Counted from the first letter of the stretch, positions 9,681 through 18,164 are shown. The stretch is 64,000 nt of DNA from Marinomonas sp. CT5 (GCF_018336975.1 NZ_CP025572.1:3970695-4034694); one strand, 5' to 3'. Translations and numbers: made by a program. The notes: generated by a model from the letters alone, not told the origin.

Positions 9681-9710
9681 ATAAGAAACAAAGCCTTATT
9701 TCTCTATAAG
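9681..9710. promoter_or_regulatory. Candidate LysR-type operator between quiC and pcaQ
   Basis: Three alternating half-sites, ATAAG (9681-9685), CTTAT (9695-9699) and ATAAG (9706-9710), form overlapping inverted repeats in the divergent quiC-pcaQ region. The CTTAT-N6-ATAAG core has the dyad geometry usual for LysR regulators. Assignment to PcaQ is inference from position only. Confidence 0.35.
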
Positions 9711-9951
9711 CTTTGAATTGATGCTAGCACAAGATTTTAGCGTTAAGAGTCCTATTAAGAATGAAATAAAGCACCAAAAATATATCGAAAAAGGAATACA
9801 TAGAATCTTTTCAAAACTCAAAGATAAGAGTGTAATATTAGAAAATCATTTCCTTTTTAGCGCTCTTCTAAGCCTGAATCCTTCGTGTTTCTTTAATAAG
9901 TGGCAGCTGAACGACAACGAAAACCAGACGTGTACGATGGGACACTTTTTT

Positions 9952-10914
9952 ATGTTAGAAAACCGTATTAAATATCGTCACCTACAATGTTTTTTAGAAG
10001 TCACCCGCCAAGGTAGCGTTGTTCGTGCTGCCGATGTATTAGCACTCACCCAACCCGCGGTTTCAAAAAAACTCAAAGAACTCGAAGACATTCTGGGCGT
10101 TAGACTATTAGAGCGTAGTAAAAAAGGTGTTGAACTGACGCCATTTGGTAACGTCTTTTTGGAACATGCCAGCACCAGTGTCGCCGCTTTACGAGAAGGT
10201 GCGGAACGGGTCGCTCAAGCTCAACAAAAAGGTGTCAGCCATATTAGTATTGGCGTATTGCCCACGGTGGCCACGAGTATTTTGCCAGAGTCGGTAAAGC
10301 GCTTTCGCACTGGGGGAATTGATGTACGCCTACATTTAGTCTCTGGACCAAATGCCCTGCTAATGAGTCAACTGCGTGTCGGCGAATTGGATTTAGTCGT
10401 CGGTCGTTTAGGGATTCCCGAAGCCATGTCTGGGCTGTCATTCCAGCATTTATACTCTGAACAAGTCGCCTTTACCGTTCGCCCTAATCACCCTTTACTG
10501 ACGAAAGAAAACTTTCAGATCAATGACATTGCCAACTACACCATCCTCTATCCACCCAAAGGCTCTATTACAGCCCCTTATGTTGATCGTTTCTTATTAT
10601 CCCAAGGGGTTGGCAATCTATCAGATAGAATCGATACAGTTTCCGACTCATTTGGCAAAGAGTTTATTCGTAATAACGATGCGGTGTGGATTATTTCGCG
10701 CGGCGTCGTCGCACGAGAGATTGCGGATGGTGAATTGGATGAACTACCTATCGATACTAAAGAAACACTTGGCGCAGTGGGCCTAACCACTCGAGCAGAT
10801 TCAGTTCCCTCCATGGCACTAAAACTCTTTATGAGTGCCGTTCGAGATACGGCACAAACCTTAGACACTTATTACAAGCCCCTTGACCATCACAAAGGAG
10901 ATCCAGCGATTTAA
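9952..10914 (+). CDS. pcaQ: PcaQ-like LysR family transcriptional regulator
   Basis: 320 residues. The LysR helix-turn-helix is at about 4-64 (IKYRHLQCFLEVTRQGSVVRAA, then TQPAVSKKLKELEDILGVRL). A substrate-binding domain follows. The signature region MSQLRVGELDLVVGRLG and FQHLYSEQVAFTVRPNHPLL closely resembles PcaQ, which activates protocatechuate genes in response to pathway intermediates. The frame is open back to 9718, but the extra 78 residues do not resemble any LysR N-terminus. The ATG at 9952 with GGGA upstream gives the normal family length. It is divergent from quiC. Elsewhere PcaQ controls the ortho (beta-ketoadipate) route; here only meta-cleavage genes are visible. Confidence 0.85.
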   Translation: MLENRIKYRHLQCFLEVTRQGSVVRAADVLALTQPAVSKKLKELEDILGVRLLERSKKGVELTPFGNVFLEHASTSVAALREGAERVAQAQQKGVSHISIGVLPTVATSILPESVKRFRTGGIDVRLHLVSGPNALLMSQLRVGELDLVVGRLGIPEAMSGLSFQHLYSEQVAFTVRPNHPLLTKENFQINDIANYTILYPPKGSITAPYVDRFLLSQGVGNLSDRIDTVSDSFGKEFIRNNDAVWIISRGVVAREIADGELDELPIDTKETLGAVGLTTRADSVPSMALKLFMSAVRDTAQTLDTYYKPLDHHKGDPAI

Positions 10915-10984
10915 GACTTACAAGGCTCGCAACAATCTTACACACGAACCGTCGCAGAAAAGGTATTGCAAGCGTAATCCATGT

Positions 10985-11437
10985 TTAACCTTTGAGTTTA
11001 TGCACCAACCCCTGAATCGCCAAAACATAACCTTGCACTCCCATACCAACAACAATGCCCGCCGCGGCAGGTGAGATATAAGAATGATGACGGAAAGCTT
11101 CGCGAGCGTGAACATTAGAAATATGAATTTCTATCACTGGCACATCAGCCCCCTTTATCGCATCATGTAGTGCAACAGAGGTATGAGTGTAAGCACCTGG
11201 ATTAAAGACCAAACCTAACACTTCACCCGCTTTTATACGACGCCCTGCTTCATGAATTAGATCAATCAACACACCTTCATGGTTAGATTGATGACATTCC
11301 ACCTCATGACCTAAAGACGCGGCAGCATCACGACACATAACCTCAACATCCGCCAGCGTCTCATAACCGTAAGTCGCAGGCTCACGAGTCCCCAGTAAAT
11401 TTAAGTTTGGCCCGTTCAATACCATGATGGTAGACAT
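10985..11437 (-). CDS. aroQ: Type II 3-dehydroquinate dehydratase
   Basis: 150 residues, dodecameric dehydroquinase interconverting 3-dehydroquinate and 3-dehydroshikimate. All family motifs are visible: LNGPNLNLLGTREP at the N-terminus, the catalytic Tyr in the ATYGYETL lid loop, FNPGAYTHTSVAL, and EIHISNVHAREAFRHHSY with the catalytic His. The ATG at 11437 has an AGGAG-type Shine-Dalgarno. Lying between quiC/pcaQ and a quinate/shikimate dehydrogenase, it is probably a catabolic copy rather than the housekeeping biosynthetic enzyme (inference). It is 57 bases downstream of the AEC carrier on the same strand, a likely operon. Confidence 0.95.
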   Translation of the reverse strand: MSTIMVLNGPNLNLLGTREPATYGYETLADVEVMCRDAAASLGHEVECHQSNHEGVLIDLIHEAGRRIKAGEVLGLVFNPGAYTHTSVALHDAIKGADVPVIEIHISNVHAREAFRHHSYISPAAAGIVVGMGVQGYVLAIQGLVHKLKG

Positions 11438-11494
11438 AATAATTTCTCCTATAAAACAGTTTAAATATTCAATTAACCTTATACCGCTATGCCA

Positions 11495-12427
11495 TCACAC
11501 AAAGAAGTGCAGCAAAATACTCAAGGAAAAAAACGACAAAACGGTAGTAATTAGCAAAGTACTCGCACAAAAACTCCGAGCACCGTATTCCCCACAAACA
11601 ATGGGATAAGAACTGAACATGGATACCGAAGCAAAAATCACCACAGCAGTTTTTAATTCATCAGACATGTTAGGAGTCAGTATTAAACATAAAGCGACGA
11701 TAACCGGAAATAAAACCAACTTACCAAATGCCACCAGCAATATAGGCGCCCATTGACCTTTAATCGTCACGCCAACCAGAGATCCGCCAATCACAATCAA
11801 TGCCGCGGACGACGCTCCTGCGGCCAGTAAATCAAAGCCTTTGGACATAAAACTCGGCAGACTCAATTCAAACAATGAAAACAACAAGACAGCAGCCAAA
11901 GTTATCAATAATGGATTTGTCGAAATTCGTTTTAACACGACCCTAAATAGGTTTTTATCGTGACTTTCACTCTTTCCCAACATGGTTTCGATGAAGATCA
12001 AACAGAGCGGAAATAAAATTATATTTTCGACCATTAGTGACATTACAAAAGCCTGCGTCAAAGAATGATCGAAAAACTGCAACACAATAGGAAAGCCGAT
12101 GAAGGCGCTGTTTGACATGGTCGCTCCGACACCTCTAACACCAGCATCGACCAAATCACTTTTCAATAATCGCCAGCTAAGCAATACCGTAATTGAAAAA
12201 GTACCTAATCCTCCCGCAGCATACACAGCAATATAATCAAACTGTAGGACTTCGTGGAGAGCCATATTGGAGAGCTTAATAAAAATTAGTGCAGGTAGAG
12301 CAAGGTATAAAACAAAACGACTTAGGCTTGGAATGATCTCTTGAGGCACAAAAGAAAATCGAACACTCAGAAAGCCGATGAGAATCAGAAAAAAAATCGG
12401 GGCGATCGTGCTGATTATAGTTTCCAC
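11495..12427 (-). CDS. AEC-family (auxin efflux carrier) permease
   Basis: 310 residues with about ten transmembrane helices in two five-helix halves, as in the AEC family (for example the malonate carrier MdcF). It opens with IISTIAPIFFLILIGFLSV, and SNSAFIGFPIVL is the characteristic helix-break segment. It starts at GTG with GGAGG six bases upstream. Located between aroQ and a GntR regulator in the quinate/shikimate block, it is a candidate importer for quinate, shikimate or a related acid, but family members also carry dicarboxylates. The substrate cannot be read from sequence. Confidence 0.8.
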   Translation of the reverse strand: METIISTIAPIFFLILIGFLSVRFSFVPQEIIPSLSRFVLYLALPALIFIKLSNMALHEVLQFDYIAVYAAGGLGTFSITVLLSWRLLKSDLVDAGVRGVGATMSNSAFIGFPIVLQFFDHSLTQAFVMSLMVENIILFPLCLIFIETMLGKSESHDKNLFRVVLKRISTNPLLITLAAVLLFSLFELSLPSFMSKGFDLLAAGASSAALIVIGGSLVGVTIKGQWAPILLVAFGKLVLFPVIVALCLILTPNMSDELKTAVVIFASVSMFSSYPIVCGEYGARSFCASTLLITTVLSFFSLSILLHFFV

Positions 12428-12513
12428 GCCACCCTCCCAGCAGAGTTATCTAGAATAGATTGGCATGGAGTCCCTGTGCGTTTCATTTGGCAGAAAATCC
12501 TAAATAATAAATG

Positions 12514-13221
12514 TTAAGCGATGACTTTAGATTCCATGGCTAATACGGCTGTCTCCGAATCAGGCAAGCTTAAACCTTTTTGGATATGCGAATCTAAAAT
12601 AGCGAGTACAGATTCCAGGTCATCTGCAAGCAGATGTTTGAGCAATTCTTGGTGCTCTTCTACTGAGGCTTGTCCGCGAAATGGACGGCGATGTAAAGCC
12701 AACACTTGATAACGCATGTAAAGCTCAATCACCGAAGCATGATAGCGAATCAGCTGCTGAGAACCACAATGCGACACCATGGTCATATGAAAATCTCGAT
12801 CCGCCTTTTCCCATGCCTGTACATGACTGACTTCATCTTCCATCATCATTTTTTCAACACAGTTCAAACGGAAGTGCGCACTGATCAACGCCGATTTCCA
12901 TTCAATCTGCCCATCTTTATTTGCCATGGATTTACGCACAGCGGACAGTTCTAACATCTGCCTGAGCTCTAATAACTCATGTAAATCTGAGGTAGAAACG
13001 GGCTTTACTGAAAAGCCTTTTTGATCAACAAATAAAACAAAACCATCAGACACGAGACGCATCAAGGTTTCACGCAGGGTATTCACACTGGCACTATAAC
13101 GGATTCGTAGAGCGTTTAACTTTAGTTTTTCGCCTGGTGAAAGTGTTCCTGTCACAATATCGGAACGCAGCTGTTCATAGACAGATTGCCCAACCAGTTT
13201 ACGATCATCGGAGTTCATCAT
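12514..13221 (-). CDS. GntR family regulator with FCD domain
   Basis: 235 residues. The winged helix occupies about residues 12-75 (YEQLRSDIVTGTLSPGEKLK, then ASVNTLRETLMRLVSDGFV). An all-helical FCD ligand domain follows (about 85-215), with conserved metal/ligand residues in ADRDFHMTMV and a late EEHQELL. This is the FadR/VanR branch, usually a repressor of a neighbouring catabolic operon released by a carboxylic acid. It is flanked by the AEC carrier and the shikimate/quinate dehydrogenase, all on the minus strand, which suggests it controls them (inference). Start at one of two adjacent ATGs at 13221; the Shine-Dalgarno is weak. Confidence 0.85.
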   Translation of the reverse strand: MMNSDDRKLVGQSVYEQLRSDIVTGTLSPGEKLKLNALRIRYSASVNTLRETLMRLVSDGFVLFVDQKGFSVKPVSTSDLHELLELRQMLELSAVRKSMANKDGQIEWKSALISAHFRLNCVEKMMMEDEVSHVQAWEKADRDFHMTMVSHCGSQQLIRYHASVIELYMRYQVLALHRRPFRGQASVEEHQELLKHLLADDLESVLAILDSHIQKGLSLPDSETAVLAMESKVIA

Positions 13222-13357
13222 AGAGAATTCTTAGAGCCTTTCTTTTTCTTATAAGACATCAGCACTATAACATGAGCGAAGGCGATCTAATGTATAGCCA
13301 AATAAAAAGACGCCCTAAGACGCCTTTTCGTCATTTATTTTATAGAGCTAACCATTT

Positions 13358-14212
13358 TTAGATCAATGAACTGACAACATTGTATTTTTCACGAAACTGA
13401 TCCCACACTGGCTTCACATCGGTAACCTTTTGCCCGGTAAAAATCTCAAAAGCATCGATACCTTGATAAAAAAACAAGTCAAAGCCTGAGACAATTTGTA
13501 GACCCTTTTTATTCGCTTCCACCAAAAACTCTGTATCCATTGGAGTATAAACAGCATCAAATGCCCATTTTTGACCTTGAATCAGTTCCGCAGACAATGG
13601 CATACCTGGGCTTTTCAAATGACCAACAGGAGTACAATTTACCAATCCATCCGCTTCAGCAGCGGCTGTCGCGACATCTTCTTTAGCAATAACACGGGCT
13701 TTATAGCCAGCCGCATTAATTGCATCAACGAGAGAACGTGCGCTGTGCTCATTCAAATCGGTAACCAATAGTTCGGTTGCCCCCACTTCAAACAAGGCAA
13801 AACCAATAGCTCGACCAACGCCACCCGCACCAACCATCAGAACCTTACCTGCCGGCACTTCCCCCACTCGCCCCTTATAACCACGAATAAATCCAGTATA
13901 ATCCGTATTGAAAGCGCAAACTTTGCCGTCCTTTAGTAACAAGGTATTACTGGCTCCCACCTTCTTCACAGCATCGTTCACTTCATCCGCACTATCGATA
14001 GCAACCTGTTTATAAGGAAAAGTGACATTCGTACCGACAAACCCTAAAGCACGAATTTCAGCAAGCTTGGCGTTAAAGGACTCTGCAGTCTCGTCTTCAG
14101 GCACCTGTAACTGGTAATCCACAGGCAGCTGATTCAGTTCACCCAACATCATATGTAAAGAAGGGGATCGAGAAGCAGCAATAGCCTGACCAATTAAACC
14201 TAAATGTAACAT
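13358..14212 (-). CDS. Quinate/shikimate dehydrogenase (AroE/QSDH family)
   Basis: 284 residues. The substrate domain contains SRSPSLHMMLGE, NVTFPYK with catalytic Lys68, ASNT, and NTDYTGF with Asp104. The Rossmann motif is GAGGVGRA. At the end of the second strand the sequence reads VTDLNEHSA: an Asp (152) replaces the NRT motif that binds NADP phosphate in biosynthetic AroE. That points to NAD use, as in catabolic quinate/shikimate dehydrogenases, and fits its place in a quinate/shikimate degradation block. The ATG at 14212 has GGAG 9 bases upstream; the in-frame TTG at 14227 is part of that ribosome site and is rejected. Confidence 0.88.
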   Translation of the reverse strand: MLHLGLIGQAIAASRSPSLHMMLGELNQLPVDYQLQVPEDETAESFNAKLAEIRALGFVGTNVTFPYKQVAIDSADEVNDAVKKVGASNTLLLKDGKVCAFNTDYTGFIRGYKGRVGEVPAGKVLMVGAGGVGRAIGFALFEVGATELLVTDLNEHSARSLVDAINAAGYKARVIAKEDVATAAAEADGLVNCTPVGHLKSPGMPLSAELIQGQKWAFDAVYTPMDTEFLVEANKKGLQIVSGFDLFFYQGIDAFEIFTGQKVTDVKPVWDQFREKYNVVSSLI

Positions 14213-14703
14213 TGTAGTTGTCTCCAACGTATTCCAAAAAAGAATGTCATAACGTTAATAATTAAGTAATAAAAGATAAGAAACGCCATCACTGGCAAGA
14301 TTTCAATGCTTCGATATATAGGTTTTCTAAGACAGCGTCCCTTGTTAAATCATATCGAAAGAATACGCGTCACACATACAAAAACGCTTCTTCTATCTTT
14401 GATAAAAGAAGCGTATAACAAAACTCGCACTTTGTTGTATGACAATTTGACATGTATTTTGATTGAAAAAATTATATCAGTATTGGAAAGTTTAATAAGC
14501 AGTGAATACCAAAACAAACGAATCCTATACAAGCCGAGCTATCACGGTCTCTCACTATAAAAAAAATAGAATACACGATCTCACTATTTCTTAAATAAAC
14601 ACAGAAATATAGTCCACATACAGAAAAGGCTGACAATTAATCCTTCAACTTGATTTCTTTGGTATTCACTTTTGATATAGTTTATAAAAAAACAGGAGGT
14701 CTT
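14213..14703. other. Divergent AT-rich intergenic region
   Basis: About 490 bases between the dehydrogenase (minus) and the two-HTH LysR gene (plus). It should hold both promoters and their operators. Apart from the hairpin at 14384-14414 and an AGGAGG ribosome site at 14694-14699, I see no gene. Short open frames here lack any ribosome site or family resemblance. Confidence 0.5.
14384..14414 (-). terminator. Orphan terminator-like hairpin
   Basis: A 14-bp stem with one mismatch (ACGCTTCTTCTATC with GATAAAAGAAGCGT) closes on a TTT loop. On the minus strand it is followed by TTTTTG, like an intrinsic terminator, yet no minus-strand gene ends here. It may end a short untranslated RNA or guard the dehydrogenase gene. 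Confidence 0.4.
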
Positions 14704-15918
14704 ATGGAGATATCAATTCCCAACTTACGGCATCTGCGCGTATTCCTTGCGGTCGCAGAGCTAAAAAGTATCACCCGAGCTTCTGAAAGTATCTTTTTAT
14801 CTCAGCCTGCTATCACCCAAGCGATTGCCAAACTCGAGAGTTTATTAGGCGCATCACTCTTTGAACGCCATTCTGATGGCATGTACCCCACCCAATCGGG
14901 TGAAGTCTGGCAAAAGCGTGTTAGTCGTGCCATCGACCACATTCAAACGGCCACACAAGACGTTGTAAAAGACACGACTCAAAAAGAACGCTCACCCAAA
15001 AACCTCATTGCCTTAATTAGTACAACACAATTAAGAGCGTTAATAGCGGTCAGCGAAGCGCAAAACTTCAGTATTGCGAGCCGAAATTTAGCTGTCTCAC
15101 AGTCTTCTGTACATCGAGCTGCGCGAGACTTAGAGCGCTTACTTGGCGTGGTGTTATTTGAAAAAAACAGCCTTGGAACCAGTGCGACCAAAGCCGCGCA
15201 AACGTTGGCGAAAGCAACCAAATTGGCTTTCAGTGAATTACGTCAAGGTATTTACGAGATCAATGCCCTGCAATTCAAAGATGTCAGTACCATCACCATT
15301 GGCAGCATGCCTTTGGCGCGTATGACCATTCTGCCCAAATCCATTTTGCAGTTTAACGAGCGCCACCCTGATGTGAATATTAATGTCACAGAAGGCCCTT
15401 ATGCTGACTTACTTCATCACCTACGCCAAGGCGACATTGATATTATCTTAGGCGCTCTACGTTATCCGACACCTGCAGATGATGTGATTCAAGAAGAGTT
15501 GTGGTCACCACCATTATCCATAGTGGCTCGCAAAGGCCACCCTTTGATCAATCAAAATAACATTAGCGCTGAAGACCTAACACAGTTTGCTTGGGTGGTT
15601 CCCGCCAAAGGAACACCAACAAGACAAGCTTTCGAAGACATTTTCAAAGACGCCAATATTGCCTTACCAACACGATTAGTTGAGTCCAGTTCGCAGATAC
15701 TCATCCGTGAACTGTTAATTGAAAGTGATCGTTTAACTTTGATTTCAGCCAACCAAGTAGAGCGGGAAATTAATATTGAATTACTCAATGTCATCAACTT
15801 TCCGTTGGAACATACCCGTCGCCCAATTGGCGTATGTGTGCGAAAAAGCTGGCTTCCGACAGTAACACAGTCACATTTTCTTAGTTTATTAAGAGATATT
15901 TCTGAGCGTTTCAGGTGA
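14704..15918 (+). CDS. LysR-type regulator with two tandem helix-turn-helix domains
   Basis: 404 residues from the ATG at 14704, which has a perfect AGGAGG upstream; the longer 14650 frame is rejected. A normal LysR helix-turn-helix lies at about 7-60 (LRHLRVFLAVAELKSITRAS, SQPAITQAIAKLESLLGASL). A second complete one is at about 104-160 (TQLRALIAVSEAQNFSIASR, SQSSVHRAARDLERLLGVVL). One effector-binding domain follows (about 185-395). Usual LysR proteins are near 300 residues with a single DNA-binding domain. The gene lies 151 bases before ligC on the same strand and is the natural candidate regulator of the protocatechuate 4,5-cleavage genes (inference). Confidence 0.85.
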   Translation: MEISIPNLRHLRVFLAVAELKSITRASESIFLSQPAITQAIAKLESLLGASLFERHSDGMYPTQSGEVWQKRVSRAIDHIQTATQDVVKDTTQKERSPKNLIALISTTQLRALIAVSEAQNFSIASRNLAVSQSSVHRAARDLERLLGVVLFEKNSLGTSATKAAQTLAKATKLAFSELRQGIYEINALQFKDVSTITIGSMPLARMTILPKSILQFNERHPDVNINVTEGPYADLLHHLRQGDIDIILGALRYPTPADDVIQEELWSPPLSIVARKGHPLINQNNISAEDLTQFAWVVPAKGTPTRQAFEDIFKDANIALPTRLVESSSQILIRELLIESDRLTLISANQVEREINIELLNVINFPLEHTRRPIGVCVRKSWLPTVTQSHFLSLLRDISERFR

Positions 15919-16069
15919 GATACCCAAAGACATCATTGCAAAAAATGAATAGCTTATGCGGTTTATGGATTATCCCCACTAGATGTCGAATGTTAGATTT
16001 GTTAACAAGATAAAACCCAAATTTCGTTTAACAATAACGACAAGAGATTTAAAAAATAGGAGCAGACTA

Positions 16070-17017
16070 ATGAGAATTTGTATCGCTGGCGCATCTGGCG
16101 CTTTCGGCATGAAACACATGGACGCCATTGCGGCGATCGAAGGTGCAGAAGTCGTTTCTGTCGTTGGCACAAAAATCGACGCTATTAAAGCTTTCGCTGA
16201 AGAGCGCGGTGTTCCTCACTACACCACTGACCTAGCAGAAAGCCTTGCTCGCGACGATGTTGATGCCGTCATCCTAGCAACACCCACTCAGATGCATGCG
16301 GCACAAACCATTCAATGTCTTGAAGCTGGCAAACATGTGATGTCTGAAATCCCAATGGCAGACAATATTGAAGATGCTCGTAAAGTAGTGGAAGTTAAGA
16401 AGAAAACAGGTCTTGTTGCTATGGCCGGCCACACTCGTCGTTTCAACCCTTCCCATCAGTGGATTCACAACAAGATTCAGGCTGGTGAATTAAACGTTCA
16501 ACAAATGGACGTACAAACTTACTTCTTCCGTCGTTCAAACAAAAATGCTCTAGGCAAAGCCCGCTCTTGGACAGACCATCTACTTTGGCACCATGCTTGC
16601 CACACTGTGGATTTATTCCAATATCAAACAGGTGAAACAGCGACTAAAGTACAAGGCCTTCAAGGCCCAATTCATCCAGAACTTGGCATTGCCATGGACA
16701 TGAGTATTGGCATGAAAGTACCAAACGGGGCAATTTGTACCCTGTCTTTGTCATTCAATAACGACGGCCCATTCGGCACATTCTTCCGTTATATTTGTGA
16801 CAATGGCACTTATATCGCCCGTTATGACGACCTATTTGATGGCAACGAAAATAAAATCGACCTTTCCGGTGTCGCTGTTTCAAATAACGGCATCGAACTA
16901 CAAGATCGTGAATTTATTGCTGCTATCCAAGAAGGCCGTGCACCCAATGCTTGTGTGACACAGGCGATAGAAGCGATGGAAACATTACATCGTCTTGAAG
17001 AATGCCTAGAAGCCTAA
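16070..17017 (+). CDS. ligC: 4-Carboxy-2-hydroxymuconate-6-semialdehyde dehydrogenase
   Basis: 315 residues, Gfo/Idh/MocA fold. The N-terminal Rossmann domain starts RICIAGASGAFGMKHMDAI. The sequence EAGKHVMSEIPMA and the later HHACHTVDLFQYQTGE match the LigC/PmdC branch. This enzyme oxidises the hemiacetal of the LigAB ring-cleavage product to 2-pyrone-4,6-dicarboxylate with NAD(P). The ATG at 16070 has AGGAG upstream and gives exactly the family length; the 15983 frame start is rejected. The gene is about 10 kb from ligAB and in opposite orientation, but belongs to the same pathway. A stable terminator follows. Confidence 0.92.
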   Translation: MRICIAGASGAFGMKHMDAIAAIEGAEVVSVVGTKIDAIKAFAEERGVPHYTTDLAESLARDDVDAVILATPTQMHAAQTIQCLEAGKHVMSEIPMADNIEDARKVVEVKKKTGLVAMAGHTRRFNPSHQWIHNKIQAGELNVQQMDVQTYFFRRSNKNALGKARSWTDHLLWHHACHTVDLFQYQTGETATKVQGLQGPIHPELGIAMDMSIGMKVPNGAICTLSLSFNNDGPFGTFFRYICDNGTYIARYDDLFDGNENKIDLSGVAVSNNGIELQDREFIAAIQEGRAPNACVTQAIEAMETLHRLEECLEA

Positions 17018-17055
17018 GTCACAATGTTCTAAAGTGACTCAACAACACGCAAATA

Positions 17056-17079
17056 GGGAGCTTCGGCTCCCTGTTTTTA
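17056..17079 (+). terminator. UUCG-loop terminator after ligC
   Basis: GGGAGC-TTCG-GCTCCC followed by TGTTTTT. A C(UUCG)G tetraloop is exceptionally stable. Its position shows that the open frame beginning at 17034 cannot be the true start of the next gene. Confidence 0.85.
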
Positions 17080-17093
17080 TGAAGGATATTGTT

Positions 17094-18074
17094 ATGTCAA
17101 AACACCCACACCTAGCAAACCCCAATATCGGTTTAGGCTGCATGAACCTCTCTCATGCTTATGGCTCTCCCGTAGCAGAAGAGCAAGCGATCAAAGCACT
17201 TCATCAAGCCTTCGAAATGGGTTACCGTCATTTTGATACGGCCACACTATACGGCGGTGGTAAAAATGAGCTATTAGTTGGCAAGGCACTGAAAGACCGC
17301 CGAAATGAATTCTTCCTCGCCAGTAAATGCGGTATGGCAATGGTAGACGGCAAAAAAGAGATCAATGGCCGACCAGAGAACATTCGCCAACAATGTGAAG
17401 ACAGTCTAAAACGCCTACAAACAGACCACATCGATTTATATTATTTGCATCGCCGCGACTTCAATGTGCCAATCGAAGAAACTGTTGGCGCATTAGGAGA
17501 TCTAGTAAAAGAAGGCAAGATCGGCGCGGTAGGTTTGTCAGAAGTCTCGGCTGATACATTAACCCGTGCCCATAACGAATTTCCAATTACAGCCATTCAA
17601 TCCGAATATTCTTTATGGACACGTAATCCTGAAATTGCCGTGCTAGAAGCCTGTAAACAACTCGGTATTACCTTTGTTGCTTTTAGCCCATTAGCACGTG
17701 GGTTCTTAACCGGCACCTTAAAAGACGTTGCCGATTTAGAAACCAAAGATATTCGTAACAACATGCCACGCTTCAATGCCGAGCATTATCCAAATAACCT
17801 TGCCCTGTTAAACGACTACTTTGCCCTTGCCAAAGACATTGGCTGCACCCCATCGCAACTGGCTTTGGCTTGGCTGACAGCAAAAGATGAAAACATTGTC
17901 CCTATCCCAGGTACTCGCTCGGTTAATCATATGAAAGACAATTTTGAAGCCGCGCAGTTAAAATTGGATACTAAACAAGTAAGTTTGTTGGATGAAATGA
18001 TTAATCAACATAATGTCCATGGCCCACGCTATACAGAAGCACAACAAGCAGAAATAGACACTGAAGAATTCTAA
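17094..18074 (+). CDS. Aldo/keto reductase
   Basis: 326 residues, NADPH-dependent TIM-barrel oxidoreductase. The catalytic tetrad can be read: Asp and Tyr in HFDTATLYG, Lys in FLASKCG, His in YYLHRRD. The C-terminal cofactor loop is IPGTRSVNHMKDN. The ATG at 17094 has AAGGA 8 bases upstream. It lies between the ligC terminator and its own strong terminator, so it is separately transcribed or read at reduced level. It has no known step in protocatechuate degradation; a role on an aromatic aldehyde is only a guess. Confidence 0.85.
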   Translation: MSKHPHLANPNIGLGCMNLSHAYGSPVAEEQAIKALHQAFEMGYRHFDTATLYGGGKNELLVGKALKDRRNEFFLASKCGMAMVDGKKEINGRPENIRQQCEDSLKRLQTDHIDLYYLHRRDFNVPIEETVGALGDLVKEGKIGAVGLSEVSADTLTRAHNEFPITAIQSEYSLWTRNPEIAVLEACKQLGITFVAFSPLARGFLTGTLKDVADLETKDIRNNMPRFNAEHYPNNLALLNDYFALAKDIGCTPSQLALAWLTAKDENIVPIPGTRSVNHMKDNFEAAQLKLDTKQVSLLDEMINQHNVHGPRYTEAQQAEIDTEEF

Positions 18075-18084
18075 CGTCAAATAG

Positions 18085-18123
18085 AAAAGCCCTTTTACTA
18101 TTACGTCCAGTAAAAGGGCTTTT
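18085..18123. terminator. Bidirectional terminator between aldo/keto reductase and pycB
   Basis: A 15-bp perfect stem (AAAAGCCCTTTTACT with AGTAAAAGGGCTTTT) closes a 9-base loop, with T-tracts on both strands. It separates two convergent genes. Confidence 0.85.
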
Positions 18124-18164
18124 GTTGTTTAAACGTCGTTCTTCAATATTACTCGCCGTTGGGC

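Noticed and set aside
9718..9951. 78-residue N-terminal extension of the PcaQ-like protein
   Set aside because: The family starts at MLENRIKYRHLQ-like sequence; the extension has no LysR character and covers the promoter region.
13306..13332. Terminator after the quinate/shikimate dehydrogenase
   Set aside because: The repeated GACGCC units are mainly direct repeats; the inverted pairing is short and mismatched, so I did not call it.
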